DNA from: Hespellia sp.
GTDB taxonomy: Bacteria > Bacillota > Clostridia > Lachnospirales > Lachnospiraceae
NCBI GenBank assembly: GCA_028689735.1
Contig: JAQVCP010000020.1
Span: forward strand, 1-41,592
Length of the DNA stretch: 41,592 nt
Reading direction: 5' to 3'
Made by a program: the position numbers and the translations under genes. This document shows positions 34,309 to 41,592 of this stretch, in pieces. The notes beneath the pieces were generated by a model that was not told the origin of the DNA, searched no databases, and was given only the letters and a program-made list of their open reading frames with translations. How positions within the stretch are numbered: position 1 is the stretch's first letter; every line of letters begins with the position of its first letter.

Positions 34309-34962
34309 ATGAGATTTTTTATTGACACAGCGAATGTAGAGGATATTAAAAAAGCAAATGATATGGGAGTTATCTGCGGAGTAACAACAAACCCATCTTT
34401 GATTGCAAAAGAAGGACGAGTATTCGAGCAGGTTATCGCTGAAATCGCTTCTATCGTAGACGGACCAATCAGCGGAGAAGTAAAAGCCACCACTACGGAT
34501 GCAGCCGGAATGATTGAAGAAGGAAAAGCTATCGCAGCAATCCATCCGAACATGGTTGTAAAAATCCCAATGACAGTAGAAGGCTTAAAGGCTTGTAAAG
34601 CTCTTACAGCTGAGGGTATCAAGACGAATGTAACATTAGTCTTCTCTGCAAACCAGGCACTTCTTGCAGCAAGAGCTGGTGCAACATATGTTTCTCCTTT
34701 CTTAGGAAGATTAGATGACATCTCTGTTCGTGGAACAGACCTTGTTGCTGAGATCGCTGAAATTTTCGCAGTTGCAGGCATTGATACACAGATCATCGCT
34801 GCAAGCGTACGTAATCCAATCCATGTAACTGACTGCGCACTTGCAGGTGCTGATATCGCAACTGTTCCATATTCAGTAATCGAGCAGATGACACACCACC
34901 CATTAACAGATCAGGGTATCGAGAAATTCAAAAAAGACTACATCGCTGTTTTTGGTGAATAA
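34309..34962 (+). CDS. fsa: Fructose-6-phosphate aldolase/small transaldolase
   Basis: Class I aldolase of the TalC/FSA group, acting as transaldolase in the non-oxidative pentose phosphate pathway or splitting fructose-6-phosphate. At 217 aa it is the short form. It begins [10 protein letters not shown] and has [13 protein letters not shown] (24-36), the Schiff-base Lys85 in VVKIPMT, and [28 protein letters not shown] precedes the ATG. It is followed by split transketolase genes, so transaldolase activity is the likelier role, as commonly annotated for Firmicute TalC. Codon use (TTA, GCT, TCT rich) is that of a highly expressed gene. Confidence 0.95.
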   Translation: MRFFIDTANVEDIKKANDMGVICGVTTNPSLIAKEGRVFEQVIAEIASIVDGPISGEVKATTTDAAGMIEEGKAIAAIHPNMVVKIPMTVEGLKACKALTAEGIKTNVTLVFSANQALLAARAGATYVSPFLGRLDDISVRGTDLVAEIAEIFAVAGIDTQIIAASVRNPIHVTDCALAGADIATVPYSVIEQMTHHPLTDQGIEKFKKDYIAVFGE

Positions 34963-35017
34963 TATTATGGTTTAGAGAGAAACGGGACGGTATATCATAT
35001 TAAAAAGGAGAACATGC

Positions 35018-35854
35018 ATGAATACATTAGAATTACAAAAACAGGCTAATGAGATTCGCAAGGGCATTGTAACAGCAGTTCACAGTGCAAAGTCTGGTCA
35101 TCCAGGTGGATCTTTATCGGCAGCAGATATCTATACTTATTTATATTTTGAAGAAATGAACATCGATCCAAAAGATCCTAAGAAAGCTGACAGAGACAGA
35201 TTTGTATTATCCAAAGGACACACAGCTCCGGGATATTACTCAACATTAGCCCACAGAGGATTCTTCCCGGTGGAAGACCTTACAACACTTCGTCACGTTG
35301 GCTCTTACCTTCAGGGACATCCAGATATGAAACACATCCCGGGTGTTGATATGTCTTCCGGTTCTTTGGGACAGGGAATTTCAGCAGCAGTTGGTATGGC
35401 TATTTCGGCAAAGTTATCTGGTGATTCTTACAGAGTCTATACATTGCTTGGTGATGGAGAGATTCAGGAAGGCCAGGTCTGGGAGGCTTCTATGTTAGCG
35501 GCTCACAGAAAGCTCGACAATCTCGTAGTCATCGTAGATAACAATAACCTTCAGATTGATGGTGAGATTTCAGATGTTAACTCTCCGTACCCAATCGACA
35601 AGAAGTTCGAGGCATTCAATTTCCACGTAATCAACATTGACGGAAATGATATGGAACAGATTGCAGCTGCATTTGCAGAGGCTAAGACAGTAAAAGGACA
35701 GCCAACAGCAATCGTTGCCAAGACAATCAAAGGCAAGGGTGTATCTTTCATGGAGAATCAGGCATCATGGCACGGCGCAGCTCCAAACGATGAGCAGTAT
35801 GCTACGGCAATGGAAGATTTAGAAAAAGGAGGTGCCGCATTATGTCAGAAGTAA
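35018..35854 (+). CDS. tktA: Transketolase, N-terminal subunit
   Basis: The thiamine-diphosphate-binding half of a split transketolase, which moves two-carbon units in the pentose phosphate pathway. The 278-aa chain shows SAKSGHPGGSLSAADI near residues 24-39, FVLSKGHTAPGYYS (about 64-77) and the ThDP/Mg motif GDGEIQEGQVWEA followed after about 20 residues by DNNNLQ (about 145-177). AAAAAGGAG precedes the ATG, and the stop overlaps the start of the next gene by 13 bases. Split transketolases are common in anaerobic Firmicutes and archaea. The product works only with the tktB product. Confidence 0.95.
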   Translation: MNTLELQKQANEIRKGIVTAVHSAKSGHPGGSLSAADIYTYLYFEEMNIDPKDPKKADRDRFVLSKGHTAPGYYSTLAHRGFFPVEDLTTLRHVGSYLQGHPDMKHIPGVDMSSGSLGQGISAAVGMAISAKLSGDSYRVYTLLGDGEIQEGQVWEASMLAAHRKLDNLVVIVDNNNLQIDGEISDVNSPYPIDKKFEAFNFHVINIDGNDMEQIAAAFAEAKTVKGQPTAIVAKTIKGKGVSFMENQASWHGAAPNDEQYATAMEDLEKGGAALCQK

Positions 35855-36780
35855 AGAAGATCGCAACAAGAGAAAGCTACGGTAATGCTTTAGTTGAATT
35901 AGGGGCAAAGCATCCGGAAGTAGTAGTGTTAGATGCTGACCTTGCAGCAGCTACAAAGACAGGTGTATTTAAAAAAGCATATCCGGAACGCCACATCGAC
36001 TGTGGTATTGCGGAGTGTAATATGATGGGCGTTGCAGCAGGTCTTGCAACAACCGGTAAAGTTCCATTTGCAAGCTCTTTCGCAATGTTCGCAGCAGGAC
36101 GTGCATTTGAGCAGGTTCGTAACTCGATTGGATATCCAAAACTGAATGTGAAAATCGGTGCGACACATGCAGGAATCTCTGTAGGTGAAGACGGTGCAAC
36201 ACATCAGTGTAATGAAGATATCGCGCTTATGAGAACTATTCCTGGAATGGTTGTAATCAATCCGGCTGATGATATTGAAGCAAAAGCAGCAGTAGAAGCA
36301 GCATACAAGCATGTGGGACCCGTGTATATGAGATTTGGTCGTCTTGCAGTGCCCGTAATTAATGACAAGCCAGATTATAAATTTGAATTAGGAAAGGGTG
36401 TTGTACTTCGCGAAGGAAAAGACCTTACAATCGTAGCAACAGGTCTTCCGGTATCCGGTTGTCTTGAGGCGGCCCAGAAGCTTGCGGCAGATGGAATCGA
36501 TGCAAAGGTAATCAACATTCACACAATCAAGCCTTTAGATGAAGAACTAATCATTGCAGCAGCAAAAGAGACAGGTAAAGTCGTTACAGTTGAAGAACAT
36601 TCTGTAATTGGTGGTCTTGGAAGTGCTGTATGTGACGCGTTAGCTGAAAATGCACCAACAAAGGTTATGAAGATCGGGATCAACGATACATTCGGCGAGT
36701 CAGGTCCGGCAGTAGAGTTGGTTAAGAAATATGGATTAGATGCAGACAGCATTTACGAAAAAATCAAAGCGTTTGCTTAG
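35842..36780 (+). CDS. tktB: Transketolase, C-terminal subunit
   Basis: The pyrimidine-binding and C-terminal half of the split transketolase. The 312-aa chain has the catalytic Glu region CGIAECNMMGVAAGLA (about 53-68), ASSFAMFAAGRAFEQVRN, a His-containing GATHAGISVGEDGATHQ (about 111-127) and a C-terminal domain starting near VLREGKDLTIVATG (about 189). Its ATG lies inside the end of tktA, giving translational coupling and equal amounts of the two halves. A structured region follows downstream. Confidence 0.95.
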   Translation: MSEVKKIATRESYGNALVELGAKHPEVVVLDADLAAATKTGVFKKAYPERHIDCGIAECNMMGVAAGLATTGKVPFASSFAMFAAGRAFEQVRNSIGYPKLNVKIGATHAGISVGEDGATHQCNEDIALMRTIPGMVVINPADDIEAKAAVEAAYKHVGPVYMRFGRLAVPVINDKPDYKFELGKGVVLREGKDLTIVATGLPVSGCLEAAQKLAADGIDAKVINIHTIKPLDEELIIAAAKETGKVVTVEEHSVIGGLGSAVCDALAENAPTKVMKIGINDTFGESGPAVELVKKYGLDADSIYEKIKAFA

Positions 36781-36817
36781 TTGATGGTTAAAAAAGGAAT
36801 GCGTACTGGCTATCGGC

Positions 36818-36840
36818 TGTGGAAATGCGGTTTTTCCACA
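36818..36840 (+). terminator. Hairpin after tktB
   Basis: TGTGGAAA (36818-36825) pairs with TTTCCACA (36833-36840) around TGCGGTT, followed by TTGTTAT. It is a modest terminator-like hairpin about 40 bases past the tktB stop. Confidence 0.5.
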
Positions 36841-36865
36841 TTGTTATAAGCGGTTAGAGTCCTTT

Positions 36866-36993
36866 AGAGAAAAGAAGGTCTTTTACAGGATAGAATTTTG
36901 TGTTCTACAAAATTCTAAGACCAGTGAAGCTGCGTAATTATCAGATTACGGAGATCCTCTGGTCGCTGCCTGTAAAAGGCCTTCTTTTTCTCT
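36866..36993. other. Large palindromic three-way-junction element
   Basis: A 24-bp outer stem is formed by 36866-36889 and 36969-36993, with one bulged base and one G-T pair. Inside, TAGAATTTTGT (36891-36901) pairs perfectly with ACAAAATTCTA (36907-36917). GACCAG (36919-36924) pairs with CTGGTC (36959-36964) and encloses a second stem, CGTAAT (36933-36938) with ATTACG (36945-36950). The element lies between converging tktB and HD-domain genes and can fold on either strand. The outer arm is C/T-rich at its 3' side on the plus strand, so it may stop transcription. It is far more elaborate than a normal terminator, and may be a structured RNA or a small non-autonomous mobile element. Confidence 0.75.
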
Positions 36994-37028
36994 CGCGGGT
37001 CTTTCCTTTTCAACCCAATAAAATCAAC

Positions 37029-37553
37029 CTACCCTCTCCTGACAGGAACCGAAATCATCTTTTTTCTTCTTTGGCTGGTCTCACAGGCTCCGCAGTATTT
37101 ATCTGTGAGTGTGATAACCCAGCCTTCCCTTGTCTTTGGAATGGAAAATGGCGTGATCGGCCACATGTGGTTCAGGATGATATCCTTTTCGATTGAATCC
37201 AGTTTGAAAAATTTATTTGCATTTTCATATGCTACTTTCGGGTGCGTCAACCCGTGAAAATGCTGACCGGTCCGCTCGTAGTGCGTATGCCAGTCGTAGA
37301 GGAACAAATCATGGAGCATACTTCCTCGTGCGGCGGAACGGGCGTTGAGGTGGAACAGACGACAGAGCTGATAAGTATAAAAAGAGACATGCATACAGTG
37401 CTGGTAGCAATTTGTGGTTCCGTGATGCGGATAAAGTTTCATGCGCAGCACAACAGGGTGATTCACGATATCCTTCACACATTCGTAATACTCCTCTTTC
37501 CAGATATCTCTTGTTACATATAATTTTTTTTCAAGTTTTTTCAATAGGTACAT
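37029..37553 (-). CDS. HD-domain phosphohydrolase-like protein
   Basis: A 174-aa cytoplasmic protein of the HD superfamily of metal-dependent phosphohydrolases. Visible ligands are His52 (QHCMH), His81-Asp82 in MLHDLFLYDWH, a further His in ILNHMWP (about 128) and Asp in TLTDKY (about 150). The substrate is unknown; family members act on nucleotides or phosphoesters. The ATG is preceded by AGGAGGT at ten bases. It is transcribed alone from its own promoter and faces the tkt operon across the three-way-junction palindrome. Confidence 0.9.
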   Translation of the reverse strand: MYLLKKLEKKLYVTRDIWKEEYYECVKDIVNHPVVLRMKLYPHHGTTNCYQHCMHVSFYTYQLCRLFHLNARSAARGSMLHDLFLYDWHTHYERTGQHFHGLTHPKVAYENANKFFKLDSIEKDIILNHMWPITPFSIPKTREGWVITLTDKYCGACETSQRRKKMISVPVRRG

Positions 37554-37582
37554 GTGTCAATCGACCTCCTAATACTGATTTT

Positions 37583-37611
37583 ATTATACGCTTTGGCAGA
37601 ACAAGAAACAA
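37583..37611 (-). promoter_or_regulatory. Promoter of the HD-domain gene
   Basis: On the minus strand TTGTTT (37606-37611) and TATAAT (37583-37588) are 17 bases apart, about 30 bases before the ATG. The -10 is perfect and the -35 has four of six bases. Confidence 0.75.
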
Positions 37612-37715
37612 TCATTGTGTCGAAACTTTTCCAAAACACATGACACGGATTGATAAATTCAGCCTTTTCCATGTGCTATGCTAACCCCCATAAAAAAGAA
37701 ATGGGGTGAATGGTT

Positions 37716-38945
37716 ATGGAAAGAAAACTTCCAAAAAATGTCAGGCAAATAGGCAACGTCAGTGACACGCCTAAAATATACGTGGAGGATTATGTAGATA
37801 CTTTTCTGAATCAGATTTGTGAAAAGGTGGAGCAGGAACCAATCGGAGCGTTTCTGATTGGAGAGACAGCAAAAGACCAGAATGAAGAATACATATATAT
37901 TTATGGGGCAGTGCAGATGCATGACCTGGAAATGAACGGAAAGGACTACGTAATCAGTGAGGAGACCTGGAAAAATGCATATGAAGACTGCAAACAGTAT
38001 TTTGAAGATGGGGAGATGCTGGGGTGGTTCGTGACGACACCCGGGGAGACAACTGCGCTCGGTCATAATCTGGCAAAGCTTCATAAAACCTCTTTCCCAA
38101 AGAAGAATACAATTCTTATCGTGAAAGAACCGCTGGAAAAAGAAGAGATGTATTACGTCCATAAATTCAACGAACTTCTTCCGATGGGCGGACATTATAC
38201 ATATTATGAGAAAAATCCGTCCATGCAGAACTATATGATTTCCAACAGGAAAAAGAATGGCGTGACACCCAGTGAGACTGTTGAGGATCGAGCTGCTCAG
38301 GATTTTAGAAGCTTAGTCAGAACCAGGGAAGAACTACGGACACAGAAGCACACATCGCACCTGATTTATGCAGGGAGTGCGATTCTAATTCTTGTGATGA
38401 TCGTGATGGGAATAACGACCATCAATAATTTTGATAAAATGAAATCAGTTCAGGAGTCTCTGGCAAATATAACAGGTTCTGTGGCTGCAAAGGAAGATTC
38501 GTCTGCATCCACTGATAAAAATAAATCGGAACCAACTGAAAATCCCGAAACATCCAATACACAGAACGATAAGAAAGACGAGACAAATGGGGAAGCGAGT
38601 GCCAGCAATCCAAACGACCCCAATGCAGACACCGGACAGGATGCGCAGACTGCAGAAGCCTCGAGTACCGCTGTGATTAATGAGGGGACACCGATGCCCC
38701 AGACCATTGGGCAGGAAGAGGTTGCTGCTGAGAAACAGGAAAGTACAGGATCGGAAGACTCAGATGAAAATTCTCCGGATGAAAATGGAGAGGACGGGAT
38801 CTACATCGTAGAAGCAGGCGATACCCTTGCGCTCATCAGTCAGAAAATGTATGGTGACATCACCCACGTGGATAATATTTGCAACATGAACGGCCTTACG
38901 GACAGCAACCTGATTTATATCGGGCAGAAATTATTGATTCCATAG
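37716..38945 (+). CDS. Membrane protein with MPN-like N-domain and C-terminal LysM
   Basis: A 409-aa protein in three parts. The cytoplasmic domain (1-170) has an MPN/JAMM-like order: IGAFLIGE, then YIYIYGAVQMHD, then GWFVTTPGETTALGHNLAKL, then TILIVKEP. In active JAMM proteins the third block is GW(Y/F)HSHP; here the His are replaced, so it looks catalytically dead. One membrane helix (about 215-236) leads to an acidic, Ser/Asn/Glu-rich linker and a LysM domain (last 47 residues, YIVEAGDTLALISQKMYGD to IGQKLLIP) that should bind peptidoglycan. The ATG at 37716 is preferred over 37710, since GGGGTG lies only one base before the latter. It is first in a cluster with DUF5711 and CvpA-like genes. 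The MPN assignment is by eye only. Confidence 0.8.
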   Translation: MERKLPKNVRQIGNVSDTPKIYVEDYVDTFLNQICEKVEQEPIGAFLIGETAKDQNEEYIYIYGAVQMHDLEMNGKDYVISEETWKNAYEDCKQYFEDGEMLGWFVTTPGETTALGHNLAKLHKTSFPKKNTILIVKEPLEKEEMYYVHKFNELLPMGGHYTYYEKNPSMQNYMISNRKKNGVTPSETVEDRAAQDFRSLVRTREELRTQKHTSHLIYAGSAILILVMIVMGITTINNFDKMKSVQESLANITGSVAAKEDSSASTDKNKSEPTENPETSNTQNDKKDETNGEASASNPNDPNADTGQDAQTAEASSTAVINEGTPMPQTIGQEEVAAEKQESTGSEDSDENSPDENGEDGIYIVEAGDTLALISQKMYGDITHVDNICNMNGLTDSNLIYIGQKLLIP

Positions 38946-38960
38946 ATTTGCGTAGTATGG

Positions 38961-38966
38961 TATAAT
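38961..38966 (+). promoter_or_regulatory. Candidate -10 element for the DUF5711 gene
   Basis: A perfect TATAAT lies 53 bases before the next ATG. TTGATT (38935-38940) is the nearest -35-like box, but at 20 bases spacing, so the promoter may be weak or need an activator. Confidence 0.4.
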
Positions 38967-39019
38967 CAGTGGTATTGTAAATGGTAATAAAATGATATGA
39001 CTGAATAAAGGGGTTTAGA

Positions 39020-40216
39020 ATGGCACAGAAGGGAAAAAAAGGAAATTCAAATTTACATATAACAGAGTCCGGAAAAGGGACAAGACGGAAAGCGAAAAAT
39101 TGGTACAAGAGAAAATATCTCAAGCATGCACTCACGCTTGGCATGGTGATTCTGGCGGTAAGCGGTACATTTCTATTGCTCGCGTTTCAGGAATATTCAC
39201 GTGCACGGGATGTGAAAACTTATGAATACAATACTTCAGACAGTAATGAACTCGTGCAGTTTGGCGATGGAATCGTACGTTACAACGGAGACGGTGTTGT
39301 CTATCTGGACAGCAAAGGTCGTCAGCTGTGGAATCAGGCCTGCCAGATGCGAAACCCGGTCATGGTGCAGAATGATGATGCATTTGTGATTGCAGATCGA
39401 GGTGGAAGCTCTATACAGGTGTTCACAAAGGTTGGATTGAAAGGTGAGATGGAGACCACGATGCCGATTGAGATGGTCACGGTGTCCAATCAGGGAATTG
39501 TTGCAGCTCTTCTTCAAAATGAAAACACACCGAAGATCATGTGTTATGATGCGGCAGGAAATGTGCTGGTGGAACATAGTGTGACAGCCAATAGTTCCGG
39601 ATATCCTATCAATATGTCGATAGCAAAGGATGGAAAACTGTTGTTGGTTTCTTATCTTTCGACAAAGGATGGGAATTTGTCTTCTCGAATTGTATATTAT
39701 AATTTCGATGCTGTGGGGCAGGATGAGACTGACAATGCAGTGACAGAGGAAAACTATGCAGATGAAATTGTGCCGACAACATTTTTTATGGACGAAGAAA
39801 CTTCAGCAATTGTGGGGGACAGTACCTTCCGGATTTACAAGGGAACCCAGATTCCGGAACTTTCAAAAGAAGTGAACCTCGGTGCAACGATCAAGAGTAC
39901 ATTTCACACGAACAAATACATTGGTTTTGTTCTCAATAAGAGCAATGCATCAGAGAACGAATTGAGGATATATAGAACGAACGGAAGCATCGTGCTCTCA
40001 AAAACATTTACAGGGAGTTATGCCCATGCGAAGATGGTCAATAATGAAGTATTCCTGTATGATGGAACGAAGTGCTGCATTATAACGCTGAGCGGAATAC
40101 AGCGTTTTAAGGGGGATGTGTCACTGGATATCACAGATATCATGCCGATTACGGGAATAAATAAATACTTAGTGATAAGCACCAGAGAGATGAAGAGCAT
40201 CCATCTGGCGAAATAG
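39020..40216 (+). CDS. DUF5711 family membrane-anchored beta-propeller-like protein
   Basis: A 398-aa protein with a very basic cytoplasmic N-terminus (1-33), one membrane helix (about 36-56, TLGMVILAVSGTFLLLAF) and a long extracytoplasmic part made of repeated beta-strand blades with Gly-Asp turns (for example GDGIVRYNGDGVVYLDSKGR). This is the DUF5711 pattern; function unknown, with a PQQ/WD-like propeller likely. GGGGTTTAG precedes the ATG. It is followed nine bases later by a CvpA-like gene and preceded by the LysM gene, so the three probably form one envelope unit. No catalytic residues are evident. Confidence 0.85.
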   Translation: MAQKGKKGNSNLHITESGKGTRRKAKNWYKRKYLKHALTLGMVILAVSGTFLLLAFQEYSRARDVKTYEYNTSDSNELVQFGDGIVRYNGDGVVYLDSKGRQLWNQACQMRNPVMVQNDDAFVIADRGGSSIQVFTKVGLKGEMETTMPIEMVTVSNQGIVAALLQNENTPKIMCYDAAGNVLVEHSVTANSSGYPINMSIAKDGKLLLVSYLSTKDGNLSSRIVYYNFDAVGQDETDNAVTEENYADEIVPTTFFMDEETSAIVGDSTFRIYKGTQIPELSKEVNLGATIKSTFHTNKYIGFVLNKSNASENELRIYRTNGSIVLSKTFTGSYAHAKMVNNEVFLYDGTKCCIITLSGIQRFKGDVSLDITDIMPITGINKYLVISTREMKSIHLAK

Positions 40217-40224
40217 GAGAGTGT

Positions 40225-41040
40225 ATGAACGGATTATTAATTGCTATAGGAATTATATTTTTGATATGTATCGTGGTCGGGGGTGTAAAAGGGGCAATCC
40301 GGATCGGGATATCGCTTGGAGCGACAATTCTTACCATGCTGCTCATGGTATTTGCAACACCATATGTAAGTGATGCAATTTACAAATATACGCCGGCTGA
40401 TGAGGCGATTGAGGATCACCTTGTAAATACATTTTCATCGGGAATGGATTACTCGGCTCTGCTCGACTCAGATTTATCAGGGACACCTCTCGATGGATTA
40501 AGTGAGGAAGAACTCAAATCCCTGGATCTCAGCGAACTCGAGACACTGGGAATCAGTTTGGAAGACTTGGAGGGACTTACCGGAGCAATCCCGAAGGATA
40601 CTCAGATTAAGACGATTGAATCTGCAGACATTCCTAACTTTTTGAAAAATGCTCTTTTGGAAAATAATAATAGTGAAATTTATAAAATTCTGGGTGTGAA
40701 CACATTTTTTGGTTATATTGCGGCTTATATTACGAAGATTATAATTAACATTGTATCGTTTCTGGTTACATTTCTGTTGGCGAGAATTATCGTGAGGGCA
40801 TTGCTTGCGGCAGTTGATCTAATTTCGGAACTTCCGGTACTGAGCTGGGTGAATCGTCTGGCCGGAGCAGGCGTGGGAGCGGTTTTTGCAGTGGTGATTG
40901 TGTGGATTCTGTTTTTGGTTCTTACTATACTATATACGACAGAACTTGGAGGGAAATGTTTTGCACAGATTGCAGACAGTCAGCTCCTGACTTTCTTATA
41001 CAATGCCAATCCATTACTGAACAAATTGGCGTCATTTTAA
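40225..41040 (+). CDS. CvpA family membrane protein
   Basis: A 271-aa inner-membrane protein of the CvpA/colicin V production family. Two hydrophobic segments open the protein (about 3-20 and 25-48, with GGVKGAIRIGISLGATIL). A hydrophilic Leu/Glu/Ser-rich insert (about 60-140) follows, and then two further membrane segments (about 168-195 and 210-240, with WVNRLAGAGVGAVFAVVIVW). The WVNRLAGAGVGA block is the clearest family match. The insert is longer than in E. coli CvpA. GGAGAG precedes the ATG nine bases after the DUF5711 stop. Exact role unknown; relatives affect envelope integrity. Confidence 0.85.
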   Translation: MNGLLIAIGIIFLICIVVGGVKGAIRIGISLGATILTMLLMVFATPYVSDAIYKYTPADEAIEDHLVNTFSSGMDYSALLDSDLSGTPLDGLSEEELKSLDLSELETLGISLEDLEGLTGAIPKDTQIKTIESADIPNFLKNALLENNNSEIYKILGVNTFFGYIAAYITKIIINIVSFLVTFLLARIIVRALLAAVDLISELPVLSWVNRLAGAGVGAVFAVVIVWILFLVLTILYTTELGGKCFAQIADSQLLTFLYNANPLLNKLASF

Positions 41041-41051
41041 CCTCATCAAGG

Positions 41052-41083
41052 AAGTAGCAAAGCGGATTGCGAATATCCGTTTT
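41052..41083 (+). repeat. Dispersed 32-bp stem-loop repeat, copy 2
   Basis: Matches 8795-8826 at 29 of 32 positions (core AGCGGATTGCGAATATCCGT). Stem AGCGGA with TCCGTT is kept through a G-T pair. It lies 11 bases after the CvpA stop and 64 bases before the first rRNA promoter. Confidence 0.65.
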
Positions 41084-41146
41084 GACTTTGAAAAATCAAG
41101 GTTAAAAAATAGGTTAAATTTTAATGAGGAAAATGTAAAAAATGTC

Positions 41147-41175
41147 TTGACGAGAAAATGAAATAGTGATATTAT
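41147..41175 (+). promoter_or_regulatory. rRNA promoter P1
   Basis: TTGACG (41147-41152), 17-base spacer and TATTAT (41170-41175) preceded by TGA, an extended -10. The predicted start near 41182 falls at the left arm of the hairpin at 41176-41208. Confidence 0.7.
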
Positions 41176-41208
41176 AAAAGTCCACTGCGGAAACGTAGTG
41201 GACTTTTT
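41176..41208 (+). terminator. Intrinsic terminator between CvpA unit and rRNA P2, overlapping the P1 start site
   Basis: GTCCACTGCG (41180-41189) pairs with CGTAGTGGAC (41194-41203), one G-T pair, around a GAAA tetraloop, followed by TTTTT. Flanking AAAA and TTTT extend the stem. It is a textbook terminator and the likely end of the CvpA transcript. It begins right where P1 would start transcription. Confidence 0.8.
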
Positions 41209-41260
41209 AAAAAGTCATTTCAAAAACACTTTAAAAATTATAAAAACATTTAAAAAAGTG

Positions 41261-41289
41261 TTGACAAAGGACTTTGGAAATGATATTAT
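41261..41289 (+). promoter_or_regulatory. rRNA promoter P2
   Basis: TTGACA (41261-41266), 17-base spacer and TATTAT (41284-41289) with TGA before it. This gives a perfect -35 and the same extended -10 as P1. AT-rich DNA with A runs lies upstream (41220-41256), as in UP elements of rRNA promoters. It is probably the main promoter of the rRNA operon. Confidence 0.88.
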
Positions 41290-41296
41290 ATATGAG

Positions 41297-41538
41297 TTGC
41301 CGATTGAGGACAACAACGAAAACCTTAGTAAACACAAGGGTTTCAGACAAATCCGAACCTTGATAATTGAACAATAGACAAACAACCTTGAAAATTTCTA
41401 AAAGAGAAAAATTTCAAAGAACAGTTGGATGAGAATCCAACACCCACCATTCTTTTCTAAGCAAAAAGGATGGTACAAAACAGTAATAAACGGGAAATAA
41501 TTAGCTAGTAGCTCATTATGGACCAAAGATTAAACACT
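41297..41538 (+). ncRNA. rRNA operon leader (pre-16S)
   Basis: About 240 bases between the P2 start and 16S rRNA. It contains GTTGGAT/ATCCAAC with a GAGA loop (41424-41441), a stem pairing ACCATTCTTTT (41446-41456) with AAAAGGATGGT (41464-41474), and a smaller stem around TTAGCTAGTAGCTCATTA (41501-41518). The CCTTGAAAA stretch near 41386 may act as boxA-like antitermination sequence. Part of the leader is expected to pair with sequence beyond 16S for RNase III processing, but that lies outside the window. Confidence 0.65.

Positions 41539-41592
<54 letters not shown>

Overview
The window reads as chromosome of a low-to-moderate GC anaerobic Firmicute, most likely a gut Lachnospiraceae (Clostridium cluster XIVa). 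Pointers are the 16S rRNA 5' end at the right edge, a fused FeoA-FeoB, a GlgC/GlgD pair, a split transketolase with an FSA-type transaldolase, a methionyl aminopeptidase carrying a SEC-C motif, and strong AGGAGG-type ribosome binding sites. It is mostly core genome; no phage, insertion sequence, CRISPR array or tRNA was found. Family names come from recognising motifs by eye; no database was searched.

Layout. 1-2806: a decayed intergenic stretch, then iron-regulated-looking feoAB with a 7-1-7 Fur-type operator. 2894-6158: ribosomal protein L25/Ctc and the glgC-glgD operon (glycogen precursor ADP-glucose), all on the minus strand. 6534-8409: the 5' stump of an ArsR regulator running into the 3' end of recQ. 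8677-10260: a hairpin-rich leader and an AGCS alanine/glycine symporter. 10377-12245: a surface lipoprotein with an acidic repeat region and a predicted beta-helix. 12516-19918: an apparent operon of SWIM-SNF2 helicase, MATE exporter, ABC-class ATPase and EamA exporter. 19927-20397: methylglyoxal synthase on the minus strand. 20600-21295: a noncoding 73/74-bp tandem repeat array. 21504-26673: MATE exporter, cytosolic GH2 glycosidase, NSS symporter and a small membrane protein. 26893-29080 (minus): methionyl aminopeptidase and a DUF1015 protein. 29250-34049: pfkA-dnaX-ebfC-recR-lacI. 34309-36780: fsa-tktA-tktB. 36866-36993: a large three-way-junction palindrome. 37029-37553 (minus): HD-domain protein. 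37716-41040: LysM membrane protein, DUF5711 protein and CvpA-like protein. 41147-41592: tandem rRNA promoters, leader and the start of 16S rRNA.

Functionally the window links carbon storage (glgCD), glycolysis and its bypass (pfkA, mgsA), pentose interconversion (fsa-tkt), amino-acid uptake (AGCS, NSS), DNA replication and repair (dnaX, recR, recQ, SNF2) and an envelope cluster next to an rRNA operon. The least explained signals are noncoding: the tandem array, the three-way-junction element, a dispersed 32-bp stem-loop repeat, and a terminator hairpin sitting on the start site of the upstream rRNA promoter. The most unusual protein is a LysM protein whose cytoplasmic domain looks like a JAMM/MPN fold without its catalytic histidines.
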